Shown here in pieces: positions 7,655-16,276 of a DNA stretch of 64,000 nucleotides (within the stretch, counting starts at the first letter, position 1; each line of letters starts with the position of its first letter). Source of the DNA: an uncultured Dermabacter sp. (GTDB taxonomy: Bacteria; Actinomycetota; Actinomycetes; Actinomycetales; Dermabacteraceae); assembly GCA_947252755.1 (NCBI GenBank), contig CAMXWV010000003.1, forward strand, positions 186,001 through 250,000, given 5' to 3'. The notes beneath the pieces are model-generated. The model did not search any database. It was not told the DNA's origin and saw only the letters and a list, made by a program, of their open reading frames with translations. The position numbers were made by a program, and so were the translations under genes.

Positions 7655-8551
7655 TCAGACCCGGTCAACGCTGAACGTGTCGCACGCCTTGTAGGTGCCC
7701 TCGTTATAGCCGGTGATGAACCATTTCATGCGCTGCTCTGAGGAGCCGTGCGTCCACGTATCGGGCTGCACGCGACCGCCGGCCACTTCACCCTGGATGT
7801 GGTCATCACCCACGGAGCTGGCGGCGCTGAGGCCGTCCCGCACATCCTGCTCGGTCAGCGGCTGTAGGAAGGTGTTGCCGTTGGCGTCCTTCGTGGTGGA
7901 GGCGTGGCGCGCCCACATGCCGGCGTAGCAGTCAGCCTGCAGCTCCAGACGCACCTGATCAGACTGCGGGCCGGTCTGCCGGCGGTCGATCGACTCCATG
8001 GTGCGATCCAGGTTCTGGATGTGGTGGCCGTACTCGTGCGCCACCACGTACTCCTTGGCGAGGTTGCCGCCGGAGGAGCCGAACCGGCTGGACAGTTCCT
8101 CGTAGAAGGACACGTCGATGTAGATCGTCTTATCAGCCGGGCAGTAGAACGGGCCCACGGCCGCGCTGGCCTGACCGCACGCGGTGGTCACCGACCCCTC
8201 GAAGACGATTGCATCAGGCTCCTCCCACTGGAAGCCGTTGCGCGGCGCGGTCTGCTGCCACAGGTCATCGGCGGATTCGATGGTGCCCTGCACCAGGCAT
8301 TCATCCCGTTCGTTCGCATCCTGGCCCGTGGAGCAGTCAAGCGCCTGCTCATTGACCGGGCCGGTCTGCATCCCGCCGCCGCTGAGCAGTGCGCTCGGAT
8401 CCAGCACACCGGTGAACATGAGGATCAACGCAATGATGAGGGTGCCGGCACCGCCGCCGCCCAGCATCAGCCCGCCGGTGCCGATGCCTCCGCCTCCGGA
8501 GCGCCGCCGCACATTACCGGAGGAGATGTTCGCGTTCGGGTTGAATGTCAT
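7655..8551 (-). CDS. Neutral zinc metallopeptidase (YpfJ/KPN_02809 family)
   Basis: From the ATG at 8551 the protein has 298 aa: a glycine-rich N-terminus, one membrane segment at about residues 28-48, and a C-terminal domain with the zinc-binding helix VVAHEYGHHIQNL near residues 175-187. This is the YpfJ-type putative metallopeptidase family, membrane-anchored with the domain outside the cytoplasm. A longer ORF running to 8962 was rejected because it overlaps the divergent DedA gene; the -10 TACAGT (complement of 8559-8564) ends 7 nt before the chosen ATG, indicating a leaderless mRNA. Physiological substrate is unknown. Confidence 0.85.
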   Translation of the reverse strand: MTFNPNANISSGNVRRRSGGGGIGTGGLMLGGGGAGTLIIALILMFTGVLDPSALLSGGGMQTGPVNEQALDCSTGQDANERDECLVQGTIESADDLWQQTAPRNGFQWEEPDAIVFEGSVTTACGQASAAVGPFYCPADKTIYIDVSFYEELSSRFGSSGGNLAKEYVVAHEYGHHIQNLDRTMESIDRRQTGPQSDQVRLELQADCYAGMWARHASTTKDANGNTFLQPLTEQDVRDGLSAASSVGDDHIQGEVAGGRVQPDTWTHGSSEQRMKWFITGYNEGTYKACDTFSVDRV

Positions 8552-8632
8552 AGCCCACACTGTAGCGCCCTCCGGGCCGGCACCGGTCGCGCGGCTGCCG
8601 GCACCCCCGCGCGGCCGGCCTAGGATGAGGGC

Positions 8633-9292
8633 GTGAATATCGTTGATTGGGCTGTCTCCACCATGGATGCGCTGGGCGGGCCGGGGGTGGCGCTCCTGCT
8701 TCTGCTCGAATGCGTGTTTCCGCCGATCCCCTCCGAAGTGATCCTGCCGCTGGCGGGAGTCTCCGCCGGGCGCGGTGAGCACACGTATATCGCGATGCTG
8801 ATCTGGTCCGTGATCGGGTCCCTGCTCGGCGCCTATCTCCTCTACGGCCTGGGCCGCGTGCTCGGCCCGGAGCGCACCCGCGCCCTGTTCATCAAGCTGC
8901 CGCTGGTGAACGTGCAGGACTTCGACAAAACCAATGACTTCACCGAACGCTACGGCAAGCACGCCGTGTTCTTCGGCCGCTTCGTGCCGGGCATCCGCTC
9001 GCTGATCTCCATCCCCGCCGGCATGTTCGCCATGCCGCTCACCACGTTCACCCTGCTCACCGCGCTCGGCTCAGCGATCTGGAACTCGATCTTCATCGCC
9101 TTCGGCTACTTTCTGGGCACCCGCTGGTCCGTGATCGAGCCGTACACGGACATCTTCTCCAAAGTCGCCTACGCGATCATCCTGCTGGTGATTATCGTGG
9201 TGTTCGTGCGGCTGCTGCGCCGTGAGCAGAAGCGCCGCGCCGCGGGCCTGCCCGATCCGGACGCCGAGGTGCGCGAACGCGAGGGTCTGTGA
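8633..9292 (+). CDS. DedA family membrane protein
   Basis: A 219-aa polytopic membrane protein with the DedA/SNARE-associated signature: PPIPSEVILPLAG near residues 31-43 and FFGRFVPGIRSLISIPAG near residues 113-130, including the conserved arginines. DedA proteins include undecaprenyl-phosphate flippases and other lipid carriers; which lipid is moved here cannot be told. The GTG start at 8633 follows a -10 TAGGAT (8621-8626) by 6 nt, so it is predicted leaderless. The last 4 bp overlap the following rRNA/tRNA methyltransferase gene, with which it is co-transcribed. Confidence 0.9.
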   Translation: MNIVDWAVSTMDALGGPGVALLLLLECVFPPIPSEVILPLAGVSAGRGEHTYIAMLIWSVIGSLLGAYLLYGLGRVLGPERTRALFIKLPLVNVQDFDKTNDFTERYGKHAVFFGRFVPGIRSLISIPAGMFAMPLTTFTLLTALGSAIWNSIFIAFGYFLGTRWSVIEPYTDIFSKVAYAIILLVIIVVFVRLLRREQKRRAAGLPDPDAEVREREGL

Positions 9293-9915
9293 CCCGCACC
9301 GTGGGCGTAGGCCCGCACCCGCGGCCCTGGCCGGATGATCCGCGCCTGGACGCGGAGCTGCTGGAGCACGGGGATCGCCGCAACGTGCCGGACCGCTTCC
9401 GCTACGTGAAGCGTGAGGTGATCATCGCCGAGCTCGACGCGCACACCCGCAATGACCTCCACATTGCGATCGAGAACGTGGAGCATGACTTCAATATCGG
9501 CTCCATCGTCCGCACCGCGAACGCCATGGGTGTGGCCGCTTTCCATATCGTGGGGCGCCGCCGGTGGAACCGGCGCGGCGCCATGGTCACCGACCGCTAC
9601 CAGCATGAGCATCACCACAGCACCCCGAGTGCGTTCGTGGCGTGGGCGCAGGCGGAAGAGCGCGCCATCATCGCCGTGGACAATATCGAGGGCGCCGTAC
9701 CGCTGGAGCACACTGCTCTGCCTGCGCGGTGTGTGCTTGTGTTCGGTGAAGAGGGCGGGGGAGTGTCAGAGGAGATCGCGTCGGCAGCGCAGACGGTGGT
9801 GGGGATCAGCCAGTTCGGCTCTACCCGCTCGATCAATGTGGGGCATGCGGCCGCGATCGTGATGCACACATGGGTGCGCCAGCACGTGGAGATTCCGCGC
9901 GATCTGCATCGGTAG
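9289..9915 (+). CDS. TrmH/SpoU-family RNA 2'-O-methyltransferase
   Basis: A 208-aa SPOUT-class methyltransferase. The three SpoU motifs are present: NIGSIVRTANAMGV (motif 1, about residues 67-80), LVFGEEGGGVSEE (motif 2) and ISQFGSTRSINVGHAAAIVM (motif 3), which together form the knotted SAM-binding site. It should methylate a ribose in tRNA or rRNA, but the target nucleotide is not predictable from sequence. The GTG start overlaps the dedA stop (GTGA), giving translational coupling. Confidence 0.9.
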   Translation: MTRTVGVGPHPRPWPDDPRLDAELLEHGDRRNVPDRFRYVKREVIIAELDAHTRNDLHIAIENVEHDFNIGSIVRTANAMGVAAFHIVGRRRWNRRGAMVTDRYQHEHHHSTPSAFVAWAQAEERAIIAVDNIEGAVPLEHTALPARCVLVFGEEGGGVSEEIASAAQTVVGISQFGSTRSINVGHAAAIVMHTWVRQHVEIPRDLHR

Positions 9916-9951
9916 CCTGGGTGCACGACCGCACCACCCCGAGGAGAGTCC

Positions 9952-11049
9952 ATGGCCTTCACTGTTCGCGCCCTGCAGAAGACCGGCCCGGATGAGCCGT
10001 TTCAGATCGCTGAGATCGAGCGCCGCGACCCCCGCCCCGATGACATCGTGATCGACATCAAAGCCGCCGGCGTCTGCCATAGCGACATCCACACCATCCG
10101 CAATGAATGGGGCGAGGCGCATTTCCCGCTCACCGTGGGTCACGAGATCGCCGGTGTGGTCAGCGCCGTGGGAGCGGACGTGACTCGGTGGGCGGTGGGC
10201 GACCGGGTGGGTGTGGGGTGCCTGGTCAACTCCTGCCAGCAGTGCGCGCAGTGCCGCGATGATCAGGAGCAGTTCTGTGAGAACGGCTCCGTGGGCACCT
10301 ACAACTCAACCGACGTGGACGGCAGCATCACCCAGGGCGGCTATGCCGAAAAGGTGGTGGTGAACGAGCGGTTTGCGCTGCGCATCCCGGAGGAGATCGG
10401 CTTCCTTGAGGCAGCGCCGCTGCTCTGCGCGGGCATCACCACGTTCAGCCCGATCGACCACTGGGGCGTGAAAGCGGGAGACTCCGTGGCCGTGGTGGGC
10501 TTGGGCGGGCTCGGTCACATGGCGGTGCAGATCGCTGCCGCGAAGGGGGCGGAGGTCACCGTCCTTTCCCGCACCACCGCGAAGGAGGCCGACGCGCTCG
10601 CCCTCGGCGCAACTCGCCTGCTGGCCACTGATCCTGCCGCTGAGGAGGATGCCGCCGATTCTGAGCCCGTCGATGCCCCGGTCCGTGACTTCTTCAGTGA
10701 GCACGCCGGTGAATTCGATGTCATCCTCAACACGATCAGCGCTGAGTTCAACCTGACCGACTATCTGCGCCTGCTGAAGCCCCGCGGCGCCATGGTGCTG
10801 GTGGGGCTGCCGCCGGAGGGGCTGCGCCTGCCCACGCGGTCGCTGATCGGCGGGTCCCGTGTGCTCGCCGGCTCCGCGATCGGCGGCATTGCTCAAACCC
10901 AGCAGATGCTCGATTTCTGCGCGGAGCACGGCATCGCCGCCAAGGTGGAGGTCATCGGGGTGGATGAGGTGGACACCGCCTACGACCGCCTGGTGCGCGG
11001 TGATGTGCGGTTCCGATTCGTGATCGACACCGCAACCTTCGATCGCTGA
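9952..11049 (+). CDS. Zinc-dependent NAD(P) alcohol dehydrogenase (CAD/YahK-like)
   Basis: A 365-aa medium-chain dehydrogenase. Catalytic zinc ligands are seen in GVCHSD and VGHEIAG; structural zinc cysteines in CQQCAQCRDDQEQFC. The nucleotide-binding motif GLGGLG is near residue 184, and the following residues (LSRTTAKEADALALGA) favour NADP, as in cinnamyl-alcohol/YahK-type aldehyde reductases. An acidic insert at about residues 224-240 (PAAEEDAADSEPVD) is longer than usual. The ATG is preceded by GAGGAG at 8-9 nt, so this mRNA has a leader. It converges on the response-regulator gene. Probable role: reduction of aldehydes; substrate unknown. Confidence 0.88.
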   Translation: MAFTVRALQKTGPDEPFQIAEIERRDPRPDDIVIDIKAAGVCHSDIHTIRNEWGEAHFPLTVGHEIAGVVSAVGADVTRWAVGDRVGVGCLVNSCQQCAQCRDDQEQFCENGSVGTYNSTDVDGSITQGGYAEKVVVNERFALRIPEEIGFLEAAPLLCAGITTFSPIDHWGVKAGDSVAVVGLGGLGHMAVQIAAAKGAEVTVLSRTTAKEADALALGATRLLATDPAAEEDAADSEPVDAPVRDFFSEHAGEFDVILNTISAEFNLTDYLRLLKPRGAMVLVGLPPEGLRLPTRSLIGGSRVLAGSAIGGIAQTQQMLDFCAEHGIAAKVEVIGVDEVDTAYDRLVRGDVRFRFVIDTATFDR

Positions 11050-11057
11050 TCACCCTC

Positions 11058-11085
11058 AGCGCGCGCCGACCGTGCTGAGCGCGCT
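11058..11085. terminator. Hairpin between convergent ADH and response-regulator genes
   Basis: AGCGCGC (11058-11064) pairs with GCGCGCT (11079-11085) across a 14-nt loop. There is no U-tract on either strand, so it may be a Rho-type or mRNA-stabilising hairpin. It overlaps the stop codon of the regulator. Confidence 0.35.
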
Positions 11086-11815
11086 AGACCGGGTTGGAGC
11101 CGGGGCGCACAGCGCCCACTTCGTAGGCGAGCACCACGATCTGGGTACGGTCGCGCAGCCCGAGCTTCTGCAAAATCCGAGACACGTGGGTTTTCACCGT
11201 GGGTTCGGCGAGGAACAGCTCCGCGCCGATCTCCGCGTTGGAGCGGCCGGATGCGATCAGCTGCATCACATCCCGTTCTCGACTGGTGAGCTCCGCGAGC
11301 TCAGGGCAGGCGGTGTTCTCATCGGCCTGATCCGCGGCGGGAGTGCGCCGGCCGCCACCGGCGAAGTCCTCGATCACGCGTCGGGTGATCGCCGGTGACA
11401 GCAGCGCCCCGCCGGCGTGGATGACCCGCACAGCGCTGATCAGCTCCGATACCTCCGCGTCCTTCAGCAGGAAACCGGCTGCGCCGTCACGCAGCGCGGT
11501 GAACACGTACTCGTCCGCATCGAACGTGGTGAGGATGAGGATGCGCGCATCGGTGCCGGCGGCCAGGATCCGGCGCATCGCTTCCAGGCCGTCCATGACG
11601 GGCATCCGGATGTCCATGAGGATCACGTCCACCTCGCTGCGAGCGGCGAGGTCCACGGCGGCGGCGCCGTCGGCGGGCGTGCCGACCACCTCCATGTCCG
11701 GCTGGGCGCTGAGGATCGCGGAGAATCCTTCGCGGACCATCGGCTGATCATCCACGATCATGACCCGGATCGGGCTGGGGGGACTGGTGCTGTCAGCGGA
11801 AGAATGCTCGCTCAT
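11084..11815 (-). CDS. LuxR/NarL-family response regulator
   Basis: A 243-aa two-component response regulator. The receiver domain (about residues 15-130) starts IRVMIVDDQPMVREG and has the phospho-acceptor Asp in VILMDIRMPVMDG; the C-terminal LuxR helix-turn-helix is SRERDVMQLIASGRSNAEIG to VKTHVSRILQKLGLRDR. An Asn/Pro-free linker of about 30 residues (ADQADENTACPELAE) joins them. The -10 TACTCT (complement of 11822-11827) ends 6 nt before the ATG: leaderless. It is divergent from the histidine kinase gene, which is almost certainly its partner. Target genes are not known. Confidence 0.9.
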   Translation of the reverse strand: MSEHSSADSTSPPSPIRVMIVDDQPMVREGFSAILSAQPDMEVVGTPADGAAAVDLAARSEVDVILMDIRMPVMDGLEAMRRILAAGTDARILILTTFDADEYVFTALRDGAAGFLLKDAEVSELISAVRVIHAGGALLSPAITRRVIEDFAGGGRRTPAADQADENTACPELAELTSRERDVMQLIASGRSNAEIGAELFLAEPTVKTHVSRILQKLGLRDRTQIVVLAYEVGAVRPGSNPV

Positions 11816-11900
11816 GCATCCAGAGTATCGGCGAGAGGCCGGTGCACGTGGTCCTTGAGGCGGATGTGCCGCCGCCTGCCCGGCCCCTACAGTGAACGGC

Positions 11901-14189
11901 ATGAGCAGGATTCTGCGCGCCGCGAAGCAGAGCAGCGCCGCCACTGAGCACCGAAGCGGCCCGACCGGCCGGCGAAGCATCGCTTCGCGCACTGTCCGCA
12001 GTCTGCGGCGACTGCTGCCGGATGTCCTCTTGCTGTCGAGTGGTCTGCTGACCCTTGTGTTCGCCGTCCCGGTGCTGATGGTGCTGGCGCTGCTGCTGGC
12101 CGTGGGTGCAAGCGGTCTGATGATGGTGGCCACACCGCTGATCCTGCTGACCGGCGTGCTGCCCCTCTTCGCGCTGTCCTTTCCGCTGGCCGCCTTCTCC
12201 CGGTGGCGGGTGAACCTGTGGGCACGTGATCGCGGCTGGCGGATGCCCGCGGTGCCGCTGCCGCGCCCCAGGTCCTGGACCGACGCGTTCCAGCTCCTGG
12301 CCAACGGGCGCCGCTGGCTGGACGCCCTGTTCGAACTCGTGGTGGCGCCGGTGATGCGCGGCTCGTGGCTGCTGGCGCTGCTGCTCTGGACCTACTTCCT
12401 CATGCTGGGCATCGTCGGGATCCGAGCCAGCACCCAGTCTCCCGCGGTGGACCCTGAGCACACCGTGACCTATCAGCTGGTTCTGGCGCTGAGACAGCTG
12501 GCCCTGCGCAGCCCGGATCCCGCGGGTCTGTCCGGCACCGCGGCCGACTGGCAGCGTGCAGACATCCTGCTGGCCGGCGCCGGGATCTTCCTGCTGATTC
12601 TGGCGCTGCCGGTGATGCTGCGGCTGATGGCGCTGATCGAAGCACGGGTGACGGTGCTGGCGCTCGGCGATGAGCGCGGCCCGATCAGCCTGCACAGCGA
12701 CGAGCCCGAGGAGCCCGCCCACAGCTTCTCCCTGACCGGCTGGGGCGCTGTGCAGGGCCTTGCCGCCGGAACCATGCTGGTTCCAGTCCAGCTGATCACC
12801 ACCCTGATTCCGCTCGGCGGGCTGTTCTTCACCCCGGATGGCCCCGAGGCAATGCTCAGTGAGCTGCTTGCGCTCACGGCTACAGCAGTCCTCATCGCAG
12901 CCGTGCCCGCCTCAGGATGGCGCCCTCGCCTCGCCTCAGTCCTCCTCATGGTGGGGCTGCTCATCGGATTCATCGCACCGATCATCAGCTACACGGCCAC
13001 GAACGGGTCCGCGGATCCGTGGCTGGAGTCCGGACCCGATTCGCTGGTGTGGCCGTTCGGTGTGGGCATGGCAGCCGCTCTCGGTGCGGTTCTCTACCAG
13101 CTGTTCTTTGCGGGCCGCTTCCGGCTCGGGATCACCGTGCTCACCGCGTCAACGGGCACCGCCAGCCTTGCTGTTCTCGTGTGGTGGCTGCTGTCCCAGG
13201 AGTCAGTGTCAGACCCGCTGCTGGTGCTGGGCCTGACCATAGCGGGCGCACTGATGCTCGGTGGAACCGGCTTCCTGGTGAACCTGTTCGTGACAAATCA
13301 GGCAAGGCTCGCAGAGCAGCGCGCCCGCAGCCGCGCAGCTGAACGCGCCCGCGCTGAAAGCGAAGCCGCACGGGCCGAAAGCGAAGCCGCCCGTGCACGC
13401 TCTGAAGCCGCCCGCACCGACTTGGAGGAGCGCTCGCGGATCGCCCGGGAGCTGCATGATGTGGTGGCGCATTCGATGAGCGTGATCAGTGTGCAGGCCT
13501 CAACCGCGCAGTACCGATTGCCGGCGAAGACTGCGTCGGGCGATGCGCTCGATCCGGCGGTGGGGGAGGAGTTTGATCAGATCGCCGCAACTGCCCGCCA
13601 GGCGCTCGGGGAGATGCGCGGCCTGCTCAGCCTGCTGCGGGGAGCGGAGACAGCAGCCGTCGATGGCGGCGGCTCCGCAGAGCTGACAGCGTCCGCGCCG
13701 GCCCCGCTGACCGCTCCGCAGCCGGGCCTGACTGATCTGGAAGCGCTGCTGGAGCGAACCCGGGACGCCGGTGTGAGCGTGGAGCTGGAATGGTGCGGTG
13801 ACTGGGCTGACCAGGTGGGAGCGGATCACGGTGCGGGCAAGAGCCTGGCCCCCACTGTGCAGCTGGTGCTCTACCGGGCGGTGCAGGAGGGATTGTCGAA
13901 TGCGCTGCGTCACGCTCCGGGAAGCAGCGTCCGCGTGCAGCTCATCCGCTCAGCAGCACCCAGCACCACAGACACCGCGCCGCCGGGAGCGGCTCTGCAT
14001 GATCCGCATGAGGTGGTGGAAGCAGTGGTGGAGAACGGGCCGGCATCGGACCCTCACGCGGTTCCCGCACCGGGCGCGGGCCTGGGCCTGCGCGGCCAGC
14101 GCGAGCGGGCCGCGGCGCTCGGCGGAACCGTCAGCGCGCAGCCGCTCCCGGACGGCGGCTACCGGCTCGCAGTGCGGCTGCCGATCTGA
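11901..14189 (+). CDS. Membrane sensor histidine kinase (HisKA_3 type)
   Basis: A 762-aa kinase, much longer than typical NarL-family partners because of a large N-terminal region with about 10-12 hydrophobic segments (residues 35-455). An alanine/glutamate/arginine coiled coil with a repeated AES/ARSEAAR pattern (about 470-505) leads to the dimerisation helix ERSRIARELHDVVAHSMSV, with the phosphorylated histidine near residue 519, and a C-terminal HATPase domain ending GAGLGLRGQRERAAALGG. I prefer ATG 11901 to the GTG at 11892 because a -10 TACAGT (11888-11893) overlaps that GTG and ends 7 nt before the ATG. It is divergent from its likely response regulator. Confidence 0.88.
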   Translation: MSRILRAAKQSSAATEHRSGPTGRRSIASRTVRSLRRLLPDVLLLSSGLLTLVFAVPVLMVLALLLAVGASGLMMVATPLILLTGVLPLFALSFPLAAFSRWRVNLWARDRGWRMPAVPLPRPRSWTDAFQLLANGRRWLDALFELVVAPVMRGSWLLALLLWTYFLMLGIVGIRASTQSPAVDPEHTVTYQLVLALRQLALRSPDPAGLSGTAADWQRADILLAGAGIFLLILALPVMLRLMALIEARVTVLALGDERGPISLHSDEPEEPAHSFSLTGWGAVQGLAAGTMLVPVQLITTLIPLGGLFFTPDGPEAMLSELLALTATAVLIAAVPASGWRPRLASVLLMVGLLIGFIAPIISYTATNGSADPWLESGPDSLVWPFGVGMAAALGAVLYQLFFAGRFRLGITVLTASTGTASLAVLVWWLLSQESVSDPLLVLGLTIAGALMLGGTGFLVNLFVTNQARLAEQRARSRAAERARAESEAARAESEAARARSEAARTDLEERSRIARELHDVVAHSMSVISVQASTAQYRLPAKTASGDALDPAVGEEFDQIAATARQALGEMRGLLSLLRGAETAAVDGGGSAELTASAPAPLTAPQPGLTDLEALLERTRDAGVSVELEWCGDWADQVGADHGAGKSLAPTVQLVLYRAVQEGLSNALRHAPGSSVRVQLIRSAAPSTTDTAPPGAALHDPHEVVEAVVENGPASDPHAVPAPGAGLGLRGQRERAAALGGTVSAQPLPDGGYRLAVRLPI

Positions 14190-14215
14190 GGCCCATCCCG
14201 CGACGGGTCTCACAG

Positions 14216-14234
14216 CCAGGGACTTCCTCCCTGG
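14216..14234 (+). other. Intergenic hairpin between the kinase and fba
   Basis: CCAGGGA (14216-14222) pairs with TCCCTGG (14228-14234) around a 5-nt loop, 27 bp after the kinase stop. No U-run follows, so it may be a weak terminator or a 5' stem of the fba leader. Confidence 0.3.
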
Positions 14235-14302
14235 AAAGGGGCAATAGCCGCTGTGGGACAATGGAGGCAAGAGATCAACCCGGACTGTGAAGGAGACCAG
14301 GG

Positions 14303-15334
14303 ATGGCTGTTGCAACCCCCGAAGAATACGCAGAGATGATCAAGCGCGCGAAGGAGGGCAAGTTCGCCTACCCCGCGGTGAACGTGTCCAGCTCGCAGAC
14401 CGCCACCGCTGCAATCCGCGGCTTCGCCGAGGCCGAGACCGACGGCATCCTGCAGGTGTCCTTCGGCGGTGCGGAGTACTTCTCCGGTTCCACCATCAAG
14501 GACCGCGTGAAGGGATCCCTTGCCTTCGCCGAGTACGTGCACGTGATCGCTGACAGCTACAACGTGAAGGTGGCTCTGCACACGGACCACTGCGCCAAGG
14601 AAGTTCTGCCCACCTGGGTGGAGCCGCTGCTGGAGTGGGACCTGGAGAACCGTGTGAACAAGGGCCTCAACCCGCTGTTCCAGTCCCACATGTGGGACGG
14701 CTCCGCTGTTCCGGTGGAGGAGAACCTTGAGATCGCCAAGCGTCTGCTGGAGAAGACCCACGCCTCGAAGAAGATCCTGGAGATCGAAGTCGGCGTAGTG
14801 GGCGGCGAAGAGGACGGCGTGGCTGCTGATACCTCGGACCGCACCAAGCTCTTCTCCACCGTGGAGGACGGCATCGCAATCGTGGAGGCGCTCGGCCTGG
14901 GCGAGAACGGCCACTACCTGACCGCCCTCACCTTCGGCAACGTGCACGGTGTGTACAAGCCGGGCAACGTGAAGCTGACTCCGTCGATCCTGCTGGACAT
15001 CCAGAAGGCTGTGGGCGAGAAGTACGGCAAGGAGATGCCGTTCGATCTCGTGATGCACGGCGGCTCCGGCTCCTCCCTCGAGGAGATCCAGGAAGCAGTG
15101 GACAACGGCGTCATCAAGATGAACATCGATACCGACACCCAGTACGCCTTCACCCGCCCGGTGGCTGAGCACATGCTCCGCAACTACGACGGTGTGCTCA
15201 AGGTTGACGGGGACGTGGGCAACAAGAAGATGTACGACCCGCGCGCCTGGGGCAAGGCCGCTGAGACCGGTATGGCCGAGCGCGTGGTCGAGGCCGCCGA
15301 GAACCTGCGCTCCGCAGGAACCGCAATGAAGTGA
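14303..15334 (+). CDS. fbaA: Class II fructose-bisphosphate aldolase
   Basis: A 343-aa zinc-dependent aldolase cleaving fructose 1,6-bisphosphate to DHAP and glyceraldehyde 3-phosphate in glycolysis. The catalytic HTDHC (residues 96-100 region, VALHTDHCAK), the zinc-binding ILEIEVGVVGGEEDGV, FGNVHGVYKPGNVKL and the C-terminal phosphate site MHGGSGS and INIDTDTQ-like NIDTDTQYAF are all in place. It is monocistronic: a hairpin lies upstream, AAGGAG precedes the ATG by 10 nt, and a clear terminator follows. Codon use looks strongly biased to C-ending codons, as expected for a highly expressed gene. Confidence 0.95.
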   Translation: MAVATPEEYAEMIKRAKEGKFAYPAVNVSSSQTATAAIRGFAEAETDGILQVSFGGAEYFSGSTIKDRVKGSLAFAEYVHVIADSYNVKVALHTDHCAKEVLPTWVEPLLEWDLENRVNKGLNPLFQSHMWDGSAVPVEENLEIAKRLLEKTHASKKILEIEVGVVGGEEDGVAADTSDRTKLFSTVEDGIAIVEALGLGENGHYLTALTFGNVHGVYKPGNVKLTPSILLDIQKAVGEKYGKEMPFDLVMHGGSGSSLEEIQEAVDNGVIKMNIDTDTQYAFTRPVAEHMLRNYDGVLKVDGDVGNKKMYDPRAWGKAAETGMAERVVEAAENLRSAGTAMK

Positions 15335-15360
15335 TCAGCATCCGCTGAGACAGCATGGAC

Positions 15361-15393
15361 ACGGGCCCTTCCCGCACGGGGGAGGGCCCGTTT
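15361..15393 (+). terminator. Intrinsic terminator of fbaA
   Basis: ACGGGCCCT (15361-15369) pairs with AGGGCCCGT (15383-15391), followed by TTT. It lies 27 bp past the fbaA stop. Confidence 0.8.
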
Positions 15394-15508
15394 CCATGCC
15401 GTTTCCGTGCATCCCTGGTTCTGCCCTGCCGCCGGCACCGGCTGCTCTGCTGGATCGGCGCTGCTGCGCCGCCGGTCCCTCGTCTCTGCCGGCTTCTATA
15501 CTGGCGGT

Positions 15509-16276
15509 ATGACTGGGCTGAGTGATCTGATCCCCGCCGGTGCCGTGCACCTTGACGACCGCGCCGCAAGCTGGCAGTCCGCCGTGCGAGCCGCCGGCCA
15601 CCTCCTGGAAGAGCACGGCGCCATCACCGCGGACTACACCCGCGCCATGGTGGAAGCCGTCCAGGAACACGGGCCCTACATCGTGATCGCACCCGGATTT
15701 GCGCTTGCCCATGCCCGCCCGTCTGACGCTGTGCGCCGCACCGCTCTGAGCGTGGTGCGCCTCGCGGAACCGGTGAGCTTCGGCCATGAAGCGAACGACC
15801 CCGTCCGCCTGGTGGTGGCTCTCGCCGCTGCCGACGCGACCGCGCACCAGCAGGCGCTCGCCGAGCTCGCCGGTGTGCTCGCCGATGAGCAGCGGCGGGA
15901 CGCCCTGTTCGCAGCGCGCAGCGAACACGATGTGCGCGCAGTGCTCAGCAGCGGGGAGGCAGAGACATCTGCTCCGCGAAGCGAGCGTGGTCAGCACCTC
16001 GCGCTGACCGTGTGCGGCAACGGTCTCGGCACCAGCCTGTTCCTCAAGAACACCCTGGAGCAGGTGCTGGATGCCTGGGGCTGGAGCCGGTTCGTCACCG
16101 TGGAGGCAACGGACACGATCTCTGCGAAGGGCCGCGCGAATGAAGCAGATTTCATCCTCACCTCTGGTGAGATCGCAAAGACCCTGGGTGATGTGGGGGT
16201 GCCGATGCATGTGATCAATGACTTCACCTCACGCCGCGAAGTGGACCGGACCCTGCGCGCCGTCTACGACGTGTGA
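15509..16276 (+). CDS. PTS ascorbate/mannitol-type fused IIA-IIB component
   Basis: A 255-aa fusion. Residues about 1-145 are an EIIA of the mannitol/fructose/ascorbate type, with the phosphorylated histidine in PGFALAHARP. Residues about 168-255 are an EIIB with the phosphocysteine in LTVCGNGLGTSLFLKN, resembling UlaB. The ATG at 15509 follows a -10 TATACT (15497-15502) by 6 nt, so it is leaderless and the longer ORF from 15407 is rejected. The cognate membrane component UlaA lies 0.8 kb on, separated by an opposing gene. EI and HPr are not in the window. Confidence 0.85.
   Translation: MTGLSDLIPAGAVHLDDRAASWQSAVRAAGHLLEEHGAITADYTRAMVEAVQEHGPYIVIAPGFALAHARPSDAVRRTALSVVRLAEPVSFGHEANDPVRLVVALAAADATAHQQALAELAGVLADEQRRDALFAARSEHDVRAVLSSGEAETSAPRSERGQHLALTVCGNGLGTSLFLKNTLEQVLDAWGWSRFVTVEATDTISAKGRANEADFILTSGEIAKTLGDVGVPMHVINDFTSRREVDRTLRAVYDV

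Noticed and set aside
7655..8962. Longer version of the metallopeptidase gene running through the dedA region
   Set aside because: It would overlap most of the dedA 5' part; ATG 8551 has a -10 box at the expected distance.
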